DNA of 64,000 nucleotides from Halarcobacter anaerophilus (GTDB lineage: Bacteria; Campylobacterota; Campylobacteria; Campylobacterales; Arcobacteraceae): the NCBI RefSeq assembly GCF_006459125.1, contig NZ_CP041070.1, positions 2,542,001-2,606,000 of the forward strand, read 5' to 3'. Shown piece after piece: positions 36,275-45,410 of the stretch. Both the position numbers and the translations under genes were made by a program. The notes beneath the pieces were generated by a model that had not been told where the DNA came from, ran no database searches, and saw nothing but the letters and a program-made list of their open reading frames with translations. Within the stretch, counting starts at the first letter, position 1; the number at the start of each line of letters is the position of its first letter.

Positions 36275-38866
36275 ATGACAAATGATAAATATCTTAAACA
36301 ATTAGATGGTTTAGATGTTAAGTATTATGATATTAAAAGCGCTGTTGAAGATATTCAACCTGGTTCTTTTGAAAAACTTAACTATACATCTAGAGTTTTA
36401 GCAGAAAATTTAATTAGAAAATGTCCAAGCGAAGATTTAAAAGATTCTCTTATTCAACTTATTGAAAAAAGAACAGATAAAGATTTTCCTTGGTTTCCTA
36501 GTCGTGTAGTATGCCACGATATTCTAGGACTTACGGCATTTGTTGACCTTGCGGGGTTAAGAGAAGCTATTGCTAAAGAAGGAGGAGATCCTGAAAAAGT
36601 TAATCCGGTTGTTCCTACTCAATTAATCGTTGACCACTCTTTGGCAGTTGAATGCGGTGGGTTTGATCCTGATGCATTTAATAAAAACAGAGCAATAGAA
36701 GATAGAAGAAATGCAGATAGATTCCACTTTATTAACTGGACTAAAGAAGCATTTAACAATGTAGATGTTATTCCTCCTGGTAACGGTATTATGCACCAAA
36801 TCAACTTGGAAAAAATGTCTCCGGTTGTTCATAACAGAGACGGAATTGCATTCCCTGATACTTTAGTCGGAACAGATTCACACACTCCGCATGTAGATTC
36901 ACTTGGTGTTATTGCTGTCGGTGTAGGTGGATTAGAAGCTGAAAACGTAATGCTTGGAAATCCTTCTTATATGAGAGTTCCCGAAATTATCGGTGTAAAA
37001 ATCGTAGGAGATAGAAAAGAAGGAATTACTGCAACTGATATCGCTTTATCAATGACAAGTTTCTTAAGAGAGAACAATGTAATTTCTGCTTACCTTGAGT
37101 TTGTAGGTGAAGGTTTAAAACACTTAACATTAGGAGATAGAGCAACTATTTCAAATATGACTCCTGAATACGGTGCAAGTGCCGCAATGTTTGCAATTGA
37201 TGAACAAACAATTGATTACTTAAAATTAACAGGAAGAACACCTGAACAAGTTGATTTAGTAGAAAAATATGCAAAAGCAAACGGTCTTTGGGCAAATGAA
37301 TTAGAAAAAGCTACTTATGCAAGAGAGTTAGTATTTGATTTATCTACAGTTACAAGAAGTTTGGCAGGTCCTTCTAAACCTCATAAATTAGTACCTACTT
37401 CAACTTTAGAAGAAGAAGGAATTACTAAACATATAGAGATTAAAGATGACAAAATGCCAGACGGTGCTGTTTTAATTGCGGCAATTACTTCTTGTACAAA
37501 TACATCAAATCCTAGAAATGTTGTAGCAGCCGGATTATTGGCTAAAAAAGCAAATGAATTAGGACTTAAAAGAAAACCATGGGTTAAATCTTCATTGGCT
37601 CCGGGTTCAAAAGTTGTTGAAGAGTATTTAGAAGATTCACATCTTCTTTCAGAACTTGAGAAATTAGGATTCGGAATCGTAGGTTTTGCATGTACTACTT
37701 GTAACGGAATGAGTGGAGCACTTGATCCGAAAATTCAAAAAGAAGCAGTAGATAACGATATTTATACAACTGCCGTATTATCTGGAAATAGAAACTTTGA
37801 CGGTAGAATCCACCCATACGTAAAAGAGGCATTCTTAGCTTCACCTCCGTTAGTTATTGCTTATGCAATTGCAGGAAGTATCAGATTTGATATTGAAAAA
37901 GATGCTTTAGGAACAGACAAAAACGGAAATCCTATTACATTAAAAGATATTTGGCCTACAGATGCAGAGATTGATGAAGTAGTAAATAAATCGGTTAGAC
38001 CTTCAATGTTTACCGAAGTTTATGACCCGATGTTTGCAAAAAATCCATTGGCAAATGTAAAAATCGATCCTTTTTACAACTGGAATTCAAGATCTACATA
38101 TATTCAAAAACCACCATACTGGGATGATGAATTTATGGGTATGCCTGCATTAAAAGGAATGAGAGCATTAGGTGTGTTCCCTGATAATATCACAACAGAC
38201 CACTTGTCTCCTTCAAATGCAATTTTACCTGAGAGCGCATCGGGTGAATATTGTATTAAAATGGGACTTCCTGTTGAAGATTTAAACTCTTACGCAACGC
38301 ACAGAGGAGATCATAATACTGCTAGCCGTGCAACATTGGCAAATCCAAAACTATTTAATGAAATGGTTAAAGATGAAAACGGAAACGTAAAACAAGGTTC
38401 ATTGACTAAAATTATGCCTGAAGGTAAAGAGTCTAGAATGTGGGAAGCTATTCAGACTTACCAACAGAGAAAACAACCTCTTATTATAATTGCAGGAACA
38501 AACTACGGTCAAGGATCTTCAAGAGACTGGGCTGCAAAAGGTGTAAGACTTGCAGGTGTTGAAGTTGTGGTTGCTGAAAGTATTGAAAGAATTCACAGAA
38601 CAAATCTTGTTGGAATGGGTGTTCTTCCTCTACAGTTTAAAGATGGTGATACTAGACACACTTATAATATCGACGGAACTGAAACATTTGAAGTTGTAGG
38701 TGAAATTACACCAAGAACAACTCTTACTTTAGTTATGACAAGAGCAAACGGCGAAAAAGTTGAAATCCCTGTAACTTGCAGATTAGATACTTCAGCAGAA
38801 GTTGAAGTTTACAAAGCAGGTGGTATTTTACAAAAATTTGCTAAAGACTTTGTAGCTAAAAAATAA
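36275..38866 (+). CDS. acnD: Fe/S-dependent 2-methylisocitrate dehydratase
   Basis: 863 residues, aconitase superfamily. The three cluster cysteines are Cys407 (SCTNTSNPRN) and Cys473/Cys476 (CTTCNG); the C-terminal swivel domain is recognisable by NYGQGSSRDWAAKG. AcnD dehydrates 2-methylcitrate in organisms without PrpD and makes an isomer that needs PrpF. The prpF gene is 9 bases downstream, which confirms AcnD rather than a housekeeping aconitase. Confidence 0.93.
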   Translation: MTNDKYLKQLDGLDVKYYDIKSAVEDIQPGSFEKLNYTSRVLAENLIRKCPSEDLKDSLIQLIEKRTDKDFPWFPSRVVCHDILGLTAFVDLAGLREAIAKEGGDPEKVNPVVPTQLIVDHSLAVECGGFDPDAFNKNRAIEDRRNADRFHFINWTKEAFNNVDVIPPGNGIMHQINLEKMSPVVHNRDGIAFPDTLVGTDSHTPHVDSLGVIAVGVGGLEAENVMLGNPSYMRVPEIIGVKIVGDRKEGITATDIALSMTSFLRENNVISAYLEFVGEGLKHLTLGDRATISNMTPEYGASAAMFAIDEQTIDYLKLTGRTPEQVDLVEKYAKANGLWANELEKATYARELVFDLSTVTRSLAGPSKPHKLVPTSTLEEEGITKHIEIKDDKMPDGAVLIAAITSCTNTSNPRNVVAAGLLAKKANELGLKRKPWVKSSLAPGSKVVEEYLEDSHLLSELEKLGFGIVGFACTTCNGMSGALDPKIQKEAVDNDIYTTAVLSGNRNFDGRIHPYVKEAFLASPPLVIAYAIAGSIRFDIEKDALGTDKNGNPITLKDIWPTDAEIDEVVNKSVRPSMFTEVYDPMFAKNPLANVKIDPFYNWNSRSTYIQKPPYWDDEFMGMPALKGMRALGVFPDNITTDHLSPSNAILPESASGEYCIKMGLPVEDLNSYATHRGDHNTASRATLANPKLFNEMVKDENGNVKQGSLTKIMPEGKESRMWEAIQTYQQRKQPLIIIAGTNYGQGSSRDWAAKGVRLAGVEVVVAESIERIHRTNLVGMGVLPLQFKDGDTRHTYNIDGTETFEVVGEITPRTTLTLVMTRANGEKVEIPVTCRLDTSAEVEVYKAGGILQKFAKDFVAKK

Positions 38867-38875
38867 GGAAGAATA

Positions 38876-40051
38876 ATGAGTGATGCACCACAAATTACCG
38901 TACCTGCCACATATATGCGTGGAGGTACGAGTAAAGGGACTTTTTTTAGAATAGAAGATTTACCGAAAATTGCTCAAGAAAATCAAGGAGCAAAAGATAA
39001 ACTGCTTTTAAGAGTAGTTGGAAGTCCTGATCCATACGGTAAACAAATTGACGGTATGGGTGGAGCTACTTCAAGTACAAGTAAAACTGTACTTGTTGGT
39101 AAAAGTTCTGTACCTAACCATGATGTAGATTACTATTTTGGACAAGTTTCTATTGACAAACCTTTTATGGATTGGTCGGGGAACTGCGGTAACTTATCTT
39201 CGGCTGTTGGACCTTTTGCTATTAAATCAGGTTATGTAGAAAATGTAGTACAAAACGGTATCCAAACAGTTAGAATTTGGCAAGCAAATATCAAAAAAAC
39301 TATTCTTTGTCACGTACCTATAAAAGACGGTAGAGTTCAAGAAATAGGTGATTATGAAATTGACGGTGTTGCTTTCCCTGCTGCTGAAATCAAATTAGAG
39401 TTTGTAGAACCTGTTGATCCTAGTGAAGAGCTTTTCCCTACAGGTAATTTGGTTGATGATTTGGAAGTTCCGGGAGTAGGAACTTTTAAAGCTACAATGA
39501 TCACAGCAGGAATCCCTACGATTTTTCTAAATGCAGATGAAATCGGATACAAAGGAACAGAGCTTCAAAATGACATTAATTCAGATAAAGAGGCTTTAAA
39601 AAGATTTGAAACAATTAGAGCCTACGGTGCTATTAAAATGGGACTTATTTCTGATGTTAAAGAGGCAGAAACAAGAGCTCATACACCTAAAGTTGCTTTT
39701 GTATCAAAATCTCAAAACTATACAGCTTCAAGCGGTAAAGAGATAACTGTTGATGATATAGACTTAAATGTTAGAGCTTTATCAATGGGACAACTTCATC
39801 ATGCTATGATGGGAACAGCTTCAGTTGCAATAGGTGTTGCAGCTTGTATCCCCGGAACATTAGTTAATCTAGCTGCAGGTGGAGCAGATTTAGATTCCGT
39901 AACTTTTGGACACCCATCGGGAACTCTAAAAGTTGGGGCATCAATTAGCAAAGAGAACGGAAAATTCAAAGTTGAAAAAGCTAGTATGAGCAGAAGTGCA
40001 AGAATTATTATGGAAGGTAAAGTTCACGTTCCTGCAGATACAATGGAATAA
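38876..40051 (+). CDS. prpF: 2-methylaconitate cis-trans isomerase
   Basis: 391 residues, diaminopimelate-epimerase-like fold in two lobes. It starts with the family signature ATYMRGGTSKGTFFR; SGNCGNLSSAVGPFAI and GVAACIPGTLVNLA are further PrpF segments. It converts the AcnD product so that an aconitase (not in this window) can make 2-methylisocitrate for PrpB. Last gene of the operon, ended by a strong terminator. Confidence 0.93.
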   Translation: MSDAPQITVPATYMRGGTSKGTFFRIEDLPKIAQENQGAKDKLLLRVVGSPDPYGKQIDGMGGATSSTSKTVLVGKSSVPNHDVDYYFGQVSIDKPFMDWSGNCGNLSSAVGPFAIKSGYVENVVQNGIQTVRIWQANIKKTILCHVPIKDGRVQEIGDYEIDGVAFPAAEIKLEFVEPVDPSEELFPTGNLVDDLEVPGVGTFKATMITAGIPTIFLNADEIGYKGTELQNDINSDKEALKRFETIRAYGAIKMGLISDVKEAETRAHTPKVAFVSKSQNYTASSGKEITVDDIDLNVRALSMGQLHHAMMGTASVAIGVAACIPGTLVNLAAGGADLDSVTFGHPSGTLKVGASISKENGKFKVEKASMSRSARIIMEGKVHVPADTME

Positions 40052-40087
40052 TTAAATATTTGAAGATAACTCGTAAGTAAGATTTAT

Positions 40088-40122
40088 AAGGGGAAGGAGA
40101 TTAGATTTCCTTCCCCTTTTTT
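40088..40122 (+). terminator. rho-independent terminator of the prp operon
   Basis: AAGGGGAAGGA (40088-40098) pairs perfectly with TCCTTCCCCTT (40108-40118), 9-base loop, followed by a T-run to 40122. Confidence 0.92.
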
Positions 40123-40123
40123 A

Positions 40124-40137
40124 TTGATTCAAATCAA
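40124..40137. promoter_or_regulatory. FNR/NNR-type box upstream of nnrS
   Basis: TTGATTCAAATCAA is a perfect TTGAT-N4-ATCAA palindrome. Its centre is about 41 bases before the predicted start site, the class II activator position. A CRP/FNR-superfamily protein responding to oxygen limitation or NO is the expected binder. Confidence 0.8.
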
Positions 40138-40152
40138 TGATAATAGTTATCA
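40138..40152. promoter_or_regulatory. Fur-box-like 7-1-7 palindrome upstream of nnrS
   Basis: TGATAATAGTTATCA fits the TGATAAT-N-ATTATCA consensus with one mismatch. It begins at the very next base after the FNR-type box and reaches toward the -10, so Fur binding would repress and exclude polymerase. Confidence 0.5.
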
Positions 40153-40159
40153 TTTATGT

Positions 40160-40165
40160 CATACT
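40160..40165 (+). promoter_or_regulatory. probable -10 of nnrS
   Basis: CATACT, about 30 bases after the centre of the FNR-type box, as for class II sites. A -35 is absent, as expected for an activated promoter. Confidence 0.5.
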
Positions 40166-40186
40166 TTTAAAAAAATAGGATGACAT

Positions 40187-41350
40187 ATGCAATTTTCAAC
40201 AACAATCCCCCAATATCAAGAAAAAAACTCTTGGTGGCAGAGATTTATCTCCCAGCCGCACCAACTATTTTTCAGCTCAGCTCTCTTTTTTGCTATTTTT
40301 ATAATGCTTTTAACACTTTGTTCCTTAACGGGAATTCTTAACTTGGATTTTAGTCTGATTCATGGCTTTGGGTTTAATTATGCACTTTTTACAAATGCCT
40401 TTTTAGGTTTTTTAATTACTGTCATACCCAAATATAACGCAACACAAGCCATTAATAAAGATAAATATTTAAATCCTTGGATTCTTTATCAAATAGGTAT
40501 TTTTATTACACTTTTTATAAATATTACTTTAGGAAAGATTCTACTATCTTTTGTACTTTTCTATTTTGTGAAACTCTTTTATGAAACAATAAAAAAAGGT
40601 AAAGCATCTGTAAAAACCGATAGTATTTATATAAATTTTATTCTATTTTTAGGAGCACTTATGCTTTTGATTGAAGCAGTAAGTTCATCAAATCTCTCGG
40701 AACTTATATTCTTTTGTTTTTTAATCTCTATGGTTTTTATTATTGCTTTAAAAATGATTCCCGCATTTTATTTCGGTTATACTGGAATATCTCCTTGGCA
40801 AAGACCAAAATATATCCCTTTTATATCTATAACTTTGATTTTTTTAACAGGTATTTCTATGCAGTTTGAGTTAGATTTACTTTTAAAAACAGTATCTCTT
40901 TTATCATCTGTATTTTTTGGATATGTTCTTTTTAAATTGAATTTATTTAAAAAAACTCCTGCTATTTTATCAATCCTTGTTTTAGGTCTTGTTTGGTTTG
41001 AGCTTGCTTATATTTCACTGTTTTTGGAATCTATGTTTTTAGATTACACCTTTAAACTCTCATTTCATATCTTTGCAATTGGTTTTATGACCACTTTGTT
41101 AATAGGTTTTGGAAGCAGAGTTATAAGAGGACATGCCGTTCCTGCTCAAACAATTCAAGCAGATAAAATTACAAAAGCTCTTTTTGTTTTCACTCAAATT
41201 GTTCTGCTTACAAGAATTTTTGCCTCAATTAGTTTTATAGCACAATCTTCATTTTTTACATATCTTCTAAATTTAAGTTCTATATTTTGGATATTACTGT
41301 TTGTCATATGGACATTAAGATATGCAAAAACTCTTTTAAGAATAAAATAG
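40187..41350 (+). CDS. nnrS: NnrS family membrane protein
   Basis: 387 residues, about 12 helices. The N-terminal QPHQLFF and the segments FGSRVIRGHAVPAQT and KMIPAFYFGYTGISPWQRP are NnrS features; His residues of these parts are proposed haem-copper ligands. NnrS proteins help cells withstand nitric oxide and are typically controlled by NO-responsive FNR-type regulators, which fits the box at 40124-40137. It is a single gene; no denitrification genes are seen in the window. Confidence 0.87.
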   Translation: MQFSTTIPQYQEKNSWWQRFISQPHQLFFSSALFFAIFIMLLTLCSLTGILNLDFSLIHGFGFNYALFTNAFLGFLITVIPKYNATQAINKDKYLNPWILYQIGIFITLFINITLGKILLSFVLFYFVKLFYETIKKGKASVKTDSIYINFILFLGALMLLIEAVSSSNLSELIFFCFLISMVFIIALKMIPAFYFGYTGISPWQRPKYIPFISITLIFLTGISMQFELDLLLKTVSLLSSVFFGYVLFKLNLFKKTPAILSILVLGLVWFELAYISLFLESMFLDYTFKLSFHIFAIGFMTTLLIGFGSRVIRGHAVPAQTIQADKITKALFVFTQIVLLTRIFASISFIAQSSFFTYLLNLSSIFWILLFVIWTLRYAKTLLRIK

Positions 41351-41370
41351 AACCTTTAAAAGGTTCTATT
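41346..41370. terminator. hairpin between nnrS and the GGDEF gene
   Basis: AATAGAACCTTT and AAAGGTTCTATT are perfect complements around a single A. No strong T-run on either side; it overlaps both stops and probably serves both convergent genes. Confidence 0.55.
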
Positions 41371-42784
41371 ATTTGATAACAACTCTGTTTTTACCCCTGT
41401 TTTTTGCTTTATATAAAAGGCTGTCCGCTCTTTTATAAATAGTTTCAATATCATCTCCTTCATTTACTTCCGTAAGACCTATGCTGACTGTTACTTTTCT
41501 GTTTTTTATGCAGTTTAACTCTTTTTCAATTATAATTCTTATTTTTTGGGCAACTTCTTGTGCCTCTTGAAAAGAGGTTTGACTAAGTAAAACTACAAAC
41601 TCTTCTCCTCCCACTCTGAAAAAATAATCGTTTGCTCTAATATGAGAAGAGACTAAAGAGGTTAAATCAATTAATACTTTGTCTCCGGCTGCATGACCGT
41701 AAGTATCATTGATAGCTTTAAAATCATCAATATCAAAAATCAAAAATGAAAATTTATCCTCATATCTTTTATATAAAGATAGAAGTTCATTAAGTTTTTC
41801 ATTAAAAAATTTTCTATTGTATATATTAGTAAGACCGTCTTTGTATGTACGCTCTTTAAGTTTTCTATGAATAGTTTTTAGTCTTTGATTTTGTATTTTT
41901 AAAATATTCGTTTTATTTTTTATCTCTTCTTGTAAAATATCTTTTGTAATAAGCCATCTTTTTTTGCTTAAGAAATAAAAAATTACAATTAATGTGGTAA
42001 GAGAGACTCCAAAGAAAGTTATTATTAAAAATATAGTCTCACTTTTACTTAACTGAATAAAACTCTTTTTACCGAACCACTTTTCATATATTTTTTTATA
42101 CTCTCCGTCTAATTTTAGTTGGGTAATGGCTTCATTAAATTTCGGTAATAGATGAAATTGAGCTTTTGATACACCTATTCCTCTTTTTATCTCTTTAATT
42201 GATCTGGGAAAAGGAACAATAAGTGAGCTTGTAAGTTCATGTTCAATTAAGGGTTGAGGATAACAAAAAGCATCTATTTTATCCATCTTTAATGCTGTTA
42301 ACATATCTTCAAAATGTTTAAAATATATTTTTTGATTTGTTAAATCTTTGTTTATCAGTTTATTGCAGATATTTCTTTTTACTACTCCGATTTTTTTATC
42401 TTTTAAATCTTTGATATTTTTATAAGTTGCATTAGTTTTTTTATAAATATTTATAAAAAAACTATCCGTTTCCTGGGTAAATAAAAAAAGATTTTCTCTT
42501 GATTGAGTTATTCCTATATTTGGAATAATATCCGCTTTTTTCTCTTCAAAAAGTTTAAATACTTCATCAAAATCATCTACAATTATATATTCATATTTTA
42601 GATCAATACTTTTTGCCACTTTTTCAAAAAGCTCAATAGCATAACCTTCAGGTTTGCCGTTTTCATTAACAAAATAGTATGGTTCCCAATTTTTTACCAC
42701 TGCAACTTTATGTATCTCTTTATCATTTGCAGATAAAAAAAATGGAAATATTAAGATAATTAGTAGTAAAAATAATTTTTCCAT
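41369..42784 (-). CDS. Membrane-bound diguanylate cyclase with periplasmic solute-binding domain
   Basis: 471 residues. A signal peptide or N-terminal anchor (1-18), a periplasmic family 3 solute-binding domain (about 22-245, with VKNWEPYYFVNENGKPEGYA), a membrane helix (about 258-280), a short coiled coil and a GGDEF domain. The active site is GGEEF at 392-396. The inhibitory site RxxD (RAND) lies five residues before it, so product inhibition by c-di-GMP is expected. It probably senses an amino acid or other small ligand outside and makes c-di-GMP inside (domain knowledge plus inference). Confidence 0.9.
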   Translation of the reverse strand: MEKLFLLLIILIFPFFLSANDKEIHKVAVVKNWEPYYFVNENGKPEGYAIELFEKVAKSIDLKYEYIIVDDFDEVFKLFEEKKADIIPNIGITQSRENLFLFTQETDSFFINIYKKTNATYKNIKDLKDKKIGVVKRNICNKLINKDLTNQKIYFKHFEDMLTALKMDKIDAFCYPQPLIEHELTSSLIVPFPRSIKEIKRGIGVSKAQFHLLPKFNEAITQLKLDGEYKKIYEKWFGKKSFIQLSKSETIFLIITFFGVSLTTLIVIFYFLSKKRWLITKDILQEEIKNKTNILKIQNQRLKTIHRKLKERTYKDGLTNIYNRKFFNEKLNELLSLYKRYEDKFSFLIFDIDDFKAINDTYGHAAGDKVLIDLTSLVSSHIRANDYFFRVGGEEFVVLLSQTSFQEAQEVAQKIRIIIEKELNCIKNRKVTVSIGLTEVNEGDDIETIYKRADSLLYKAKNRGKNRVVIK

Positions 42785-42880
42785 ACTAAATTATACTACA
42801 AAAAAATAATTTAATATAAGAAATATTTACTTTAGAATTTTTTTAATCTTTTTTTAAAGTATCAGTAAAATAGAAAAAAT

Positions 42881-43423
42881 CTATTTTACTAATTTTGATA
42901 TCTCTTTAAATACGGGATGTTTTGCATTTGCAGTAAGTTCAAAAAGCAAAGATTCATAAGTTGTAGGAATCACACCTGCTTGAATAAGTCTTTGTATTGC
43001 AGTATCTTTATCTTTTTGTTTTCTTGAACTAACACAATCAGTAACAATTACGACAGAAAAACCCTCTTCTAATAAATCAAGTGCAGTTTGTAGAACACAT
43101 ACGTGAGTCTCTATTCCTGCTAATATTACGGTTTTTTTACCCTCTACTTTAATTGCGGCTAAGCCCTCTTCATTCCCGCAGCAAGAAAAAGTTGTTTTTT
43201 CAAAGTGGGGATATTCATCGACTAGCTCTCTTAAACTTGGAATTGTTTCACCTATTCCTTTTTTATACTGTTCATTTATTATAAAAGGGATATTATGAAG
43301 TTTTAAACCTTTTAATAAAATAATTAGATTTTTTTCTAACTCTTCGTTATTTGAAATAAAAGGGAAAAGTTTTTCTTGAATATCTACTTGAATAAAAACG
43401 CAATCTTCAGCTTTTATTTTCAT
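42881..43423 (-). CDS. Isochorismatase-family cysteine hydrolase (YcaC-like)
   Basis: 180 residues from the ATG at 43423; the GTG at 43429 sits in the ribosome binding site AAGGAGTG and is rejected. Catalytic Asp in VQVDIQEKLF and nucleophilic Cys in LAGIETHVCVLQTA; the Lys between them is in FEKTTFS. The cis-peptide region AGIE is typical. Substrates in the family range from isochorismate to nicotinamide and unknown amides. Single gene. A second member is at 62799-63365. Confidence 0.87.
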   Translation of the reverse strand: MKIKAEDCVFIQVDIQEKLFPFISNNEELEKNLIILLKGLKLHNIPFIINEQYKKGIGETIPSLRELVDEYPHFEKTTFSCCGNEEGLAAIKVEGKKTVILAGIETHVCVLQTALDLLEEGFSVVIVTDCVSSRKQKDKDTAIQRLIQAGVIPTTYESLLFELTANAKHPVFKEISKLVK

Positions 43424-43541
43424 CTTCACTCCTTAAAAAATATTTGCTTGATAGATATATAATACAAGAAGAGATAAAAAAAGTCTAGTTTGAAACAGAG
43501 CTTTTCGAAGATTTTCAAGGGTAATTTATACAAATTTCAAA

Positions 43542-43560
43542 GAAGGGGACAAAGCCCTTC
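43542..43560 (-). terminator. possible terminator after hemC
   Basis: GAAGGG and CCCTTC pair around a 7-base loop. Read leftwards the stem is followed by TTTGAAATTT, a weak T-run. Confidence 0.5.
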
Positions 43561-43566
43561 AAAATG

Positions 43567-44505
43567 CTATTTAAATGCTACTTTTTCAGCTTTTTCAAGA
43601 AGCTCTTTTGCACCTTGATCTATAAAAGTTTGTGCCAGATTTTGACCTAATATTTTATACTCTTCAATATCTGCTGTTATATCTTCTTCAATATATTCGC
43701 TGCCGTCAGGCATTCCTACTACAGCTTGTACTCTTACTGAATTTTCGTCCATGATTGTTGCTTTTACTCCGATTGGAACTTGACAACCTCCTTGAAGAGT
43801 ATCTACAAAACTTCTTTCAATAGTTGATTCAATATGTGCATTTTCATCATTTAATACGGAAACTAATTCTACAATCTCTTTATTATCTGTTGTTTCAATT
43901 CCCAAAGTTGCTTGTCCCATAGAAGGAATCATTTTATCGGTTGAAAGAGGAAGGAAATATTTTACTTCATCTTCTATTTGAAGTTTTTGCACTCCCGTAG
44001 CAGCTAAAATAATAGCATCATATTCCCCTGCTTTTAGTTTTGCAATTCTTGTATTAATATTTCCTCTTAAATCTTTAAGAGTAATATCAGGTCTTAAAAG
44101 TTTTAACTCCATTCTTCTTCTTAGACTTGTAGTACCTACAACAGCACCATTTGGCAACTCTTCTAAAGAAGTATATTTTTCACTTAAAAAAGCGTCTCTT
44201 GGGTCAAATCTTTTTGTAACAGCCGCAAGTTGTAAGCCAGGTTCAAATTGAGTAGGAACATCTTTTAAGGAATGAACCGCAAGATGCGCATTTCCCTCTA
44301 ACATTGCAACTTCAAGCTCTTTTGTAAAAAGACCTTTCCCTCCGATTTTTGCTAAAGGAACATCTAATATTTTATCCCCTTTTGTAGAGAATTCCTGTAA
44401 TTCAATCTCTAAAGAGGGATAATGTTTTTGCAACTCTTGTTTTACATATTCACTTTGCCAAATTGCTAATTTACTTTTTCTTGTTGCTATTACTAGTTTT
44501 TCCAT
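43567..44505 (-). CDS. hemC: Hydroxymethylbilane synthase (porphobilinogen deaminase)
   Basis: Polymerises four porphobilinogens in haem and tetrapyrrole synthesis. 312 residues, normal length. The N-terminus IATRKSKLAIWQSE, the substrate-site Arg segment TTSLRRRMEL and the dipyrromethane-cofactor Cys in GGCQVPIGV are present. It begins 4 bases after the Dsb-like gene and is probably co-transcribed with it, a layout with no obvious functional meaning. Confidence 0.95.
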   Translation of the reverse strand: MEKLVIATRKSKLAIWQSEYVKQELQKHYPSLEIELQEFSTKGDKILDVPLAKIGGKGLFTKELEVAMLEGNAHLAVHSLKDVPTQFEPGLQLAAVTKRFDPRDAFLSEKYTSLEELPNGAVVGTTSLRRRMELKLLRPDITLKDLRGNINTRIAKLKAGEYDAIILAATGVQKLQIEDEVKYFLPLSTDKMIPSMGQATLGIETTDNKEIVELVSVLNDENAHIESTIERSFVDTLQGGCQVPIGVKATIMDENSVRVQAVVGMPDGSEYIEEDITADIEEYKILGQNLAQTFIDQGAKELLEKAEKVAFK

Positions 44506-44509
44506 ATAT

Positions 44510-45346
44510 CTACTTTCCTAAATTCTCATATTTTAATTTTGATTTATCTTTTTCACCGTTTATAAAAACAGTCGGGGTTCCTTGAACAAGAACCTCTTCT
44601 CCCATTTTTATATCATCGGCAACTTCAAGTTTTAATTTACTGTTTTTTAGCTCATCATTTGTTATACTGGTTTTAAATTCACTGTTAAAAGCTTTTAAGA
44701 TTTTGTTTTCATCTATTTCATTTGAATCAAAATATTTATCCCAGTCTTTAGTGTAAACTTTTAATTCAACATCTTTTATTCCTCTGTTTTTTGCCAAAAT
44801 CATTAATCTTGTCAAAGCGTTAGAAGCAGGATGCATTCTTAGAAGAGGAAAATGATAATAGTATAATGCAATTTTATCTTTATGCTTTTTAACATAATTA
44901 ATTACATCAGGTACGTAATCCATACAAAAAGGGCATAAAGGATCTGAGAAGATAACTATTTTATCTTTTGCATTAACATTACCTGCTATTAATTTACTTT
45001 TATCATAATAGGCTTTTGTAAGTTTCGGCGTCATCAAATCTTTAAGAGGATTTCCCGATTTTATATCATATAACTCGGGGGCAATCAACTCTCCGTTTGA
45101 AAATACTACATCTTTTGCTTTTACATCTTTTCCTGCAAATTTAAGATCTAAATCTATAATATATCCATACCAATCTTTTTGAGGCAGATTCTTTTTCATA
45201 TTAACGCTAATATCTTTTATCTGAACTCTTTCATTATTTGAAAATCTGCTTTTTTCAAAATCCAAAACCAAAGTATCAATACTTGTATTAGCAACTAAAC
45301 TGCTTACTAATAGGGAACTAAGAGTAAAAAACTTAATTAATTTCAT
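44510..45346 (-). CDS. Periplasmic thioredoxin-fold disulfide oxidoreductase (DsbA/DsbG-like)
   Basis: 278 residues with a signal peptide (1-19), an N-terminal domain of about 100 residues that resembles the dimerisation domain of DsbC/DsbG in size, and a thioredoxin-fold domain with active site CPFC at 138-141 (FSDPLCPFCMDY) and the cis-Pro loop GTPTVFING near the end. Expected to oxidise or isomerise disulfides in exported proteins. Whether it oxidises like DsbA or isomerises like DsbC cannot be decided from sequence. Confidence 0.82.
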   Translation of the reverse strand: MKLIKFFTLSSLLVSSLVANTSIDTLVLDFEKSRFSNNERVQIKDISVNMKKNLPQKDWYGYIIDLDLKFAGKDVKAKDVVFSNGELIAPELYDIKSGNPLKDLMTPKLTKAYYDKSKLIAGNVNAKDKIVIFSDPLCPFCMDYVPDVINYVKKHKDKIALYYYHFPLLRMHPASNALTRLMILAKNRGIKDVELKVYTKDWDKYFDSNEIDENKILKAFNSEFKTSITNDELKNSKLKLEVADDIKMGEEVLVQGTPTVFINGEKDKSKLKYENLGK

Positions 45347-45410
45347 AAAAATCCTTTTAATTTTTGCATATCTAAATCGGGCATTATTATATTGTTTAAA
45401 GACTTAAATA

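Noticed and set aside
40187-41350. NnrS gene as evidence of denitrification
   Set aside because: NnrS occurs in many bacteria that only face NO; no nitrite, NO or N2O reductase gene is in the window.
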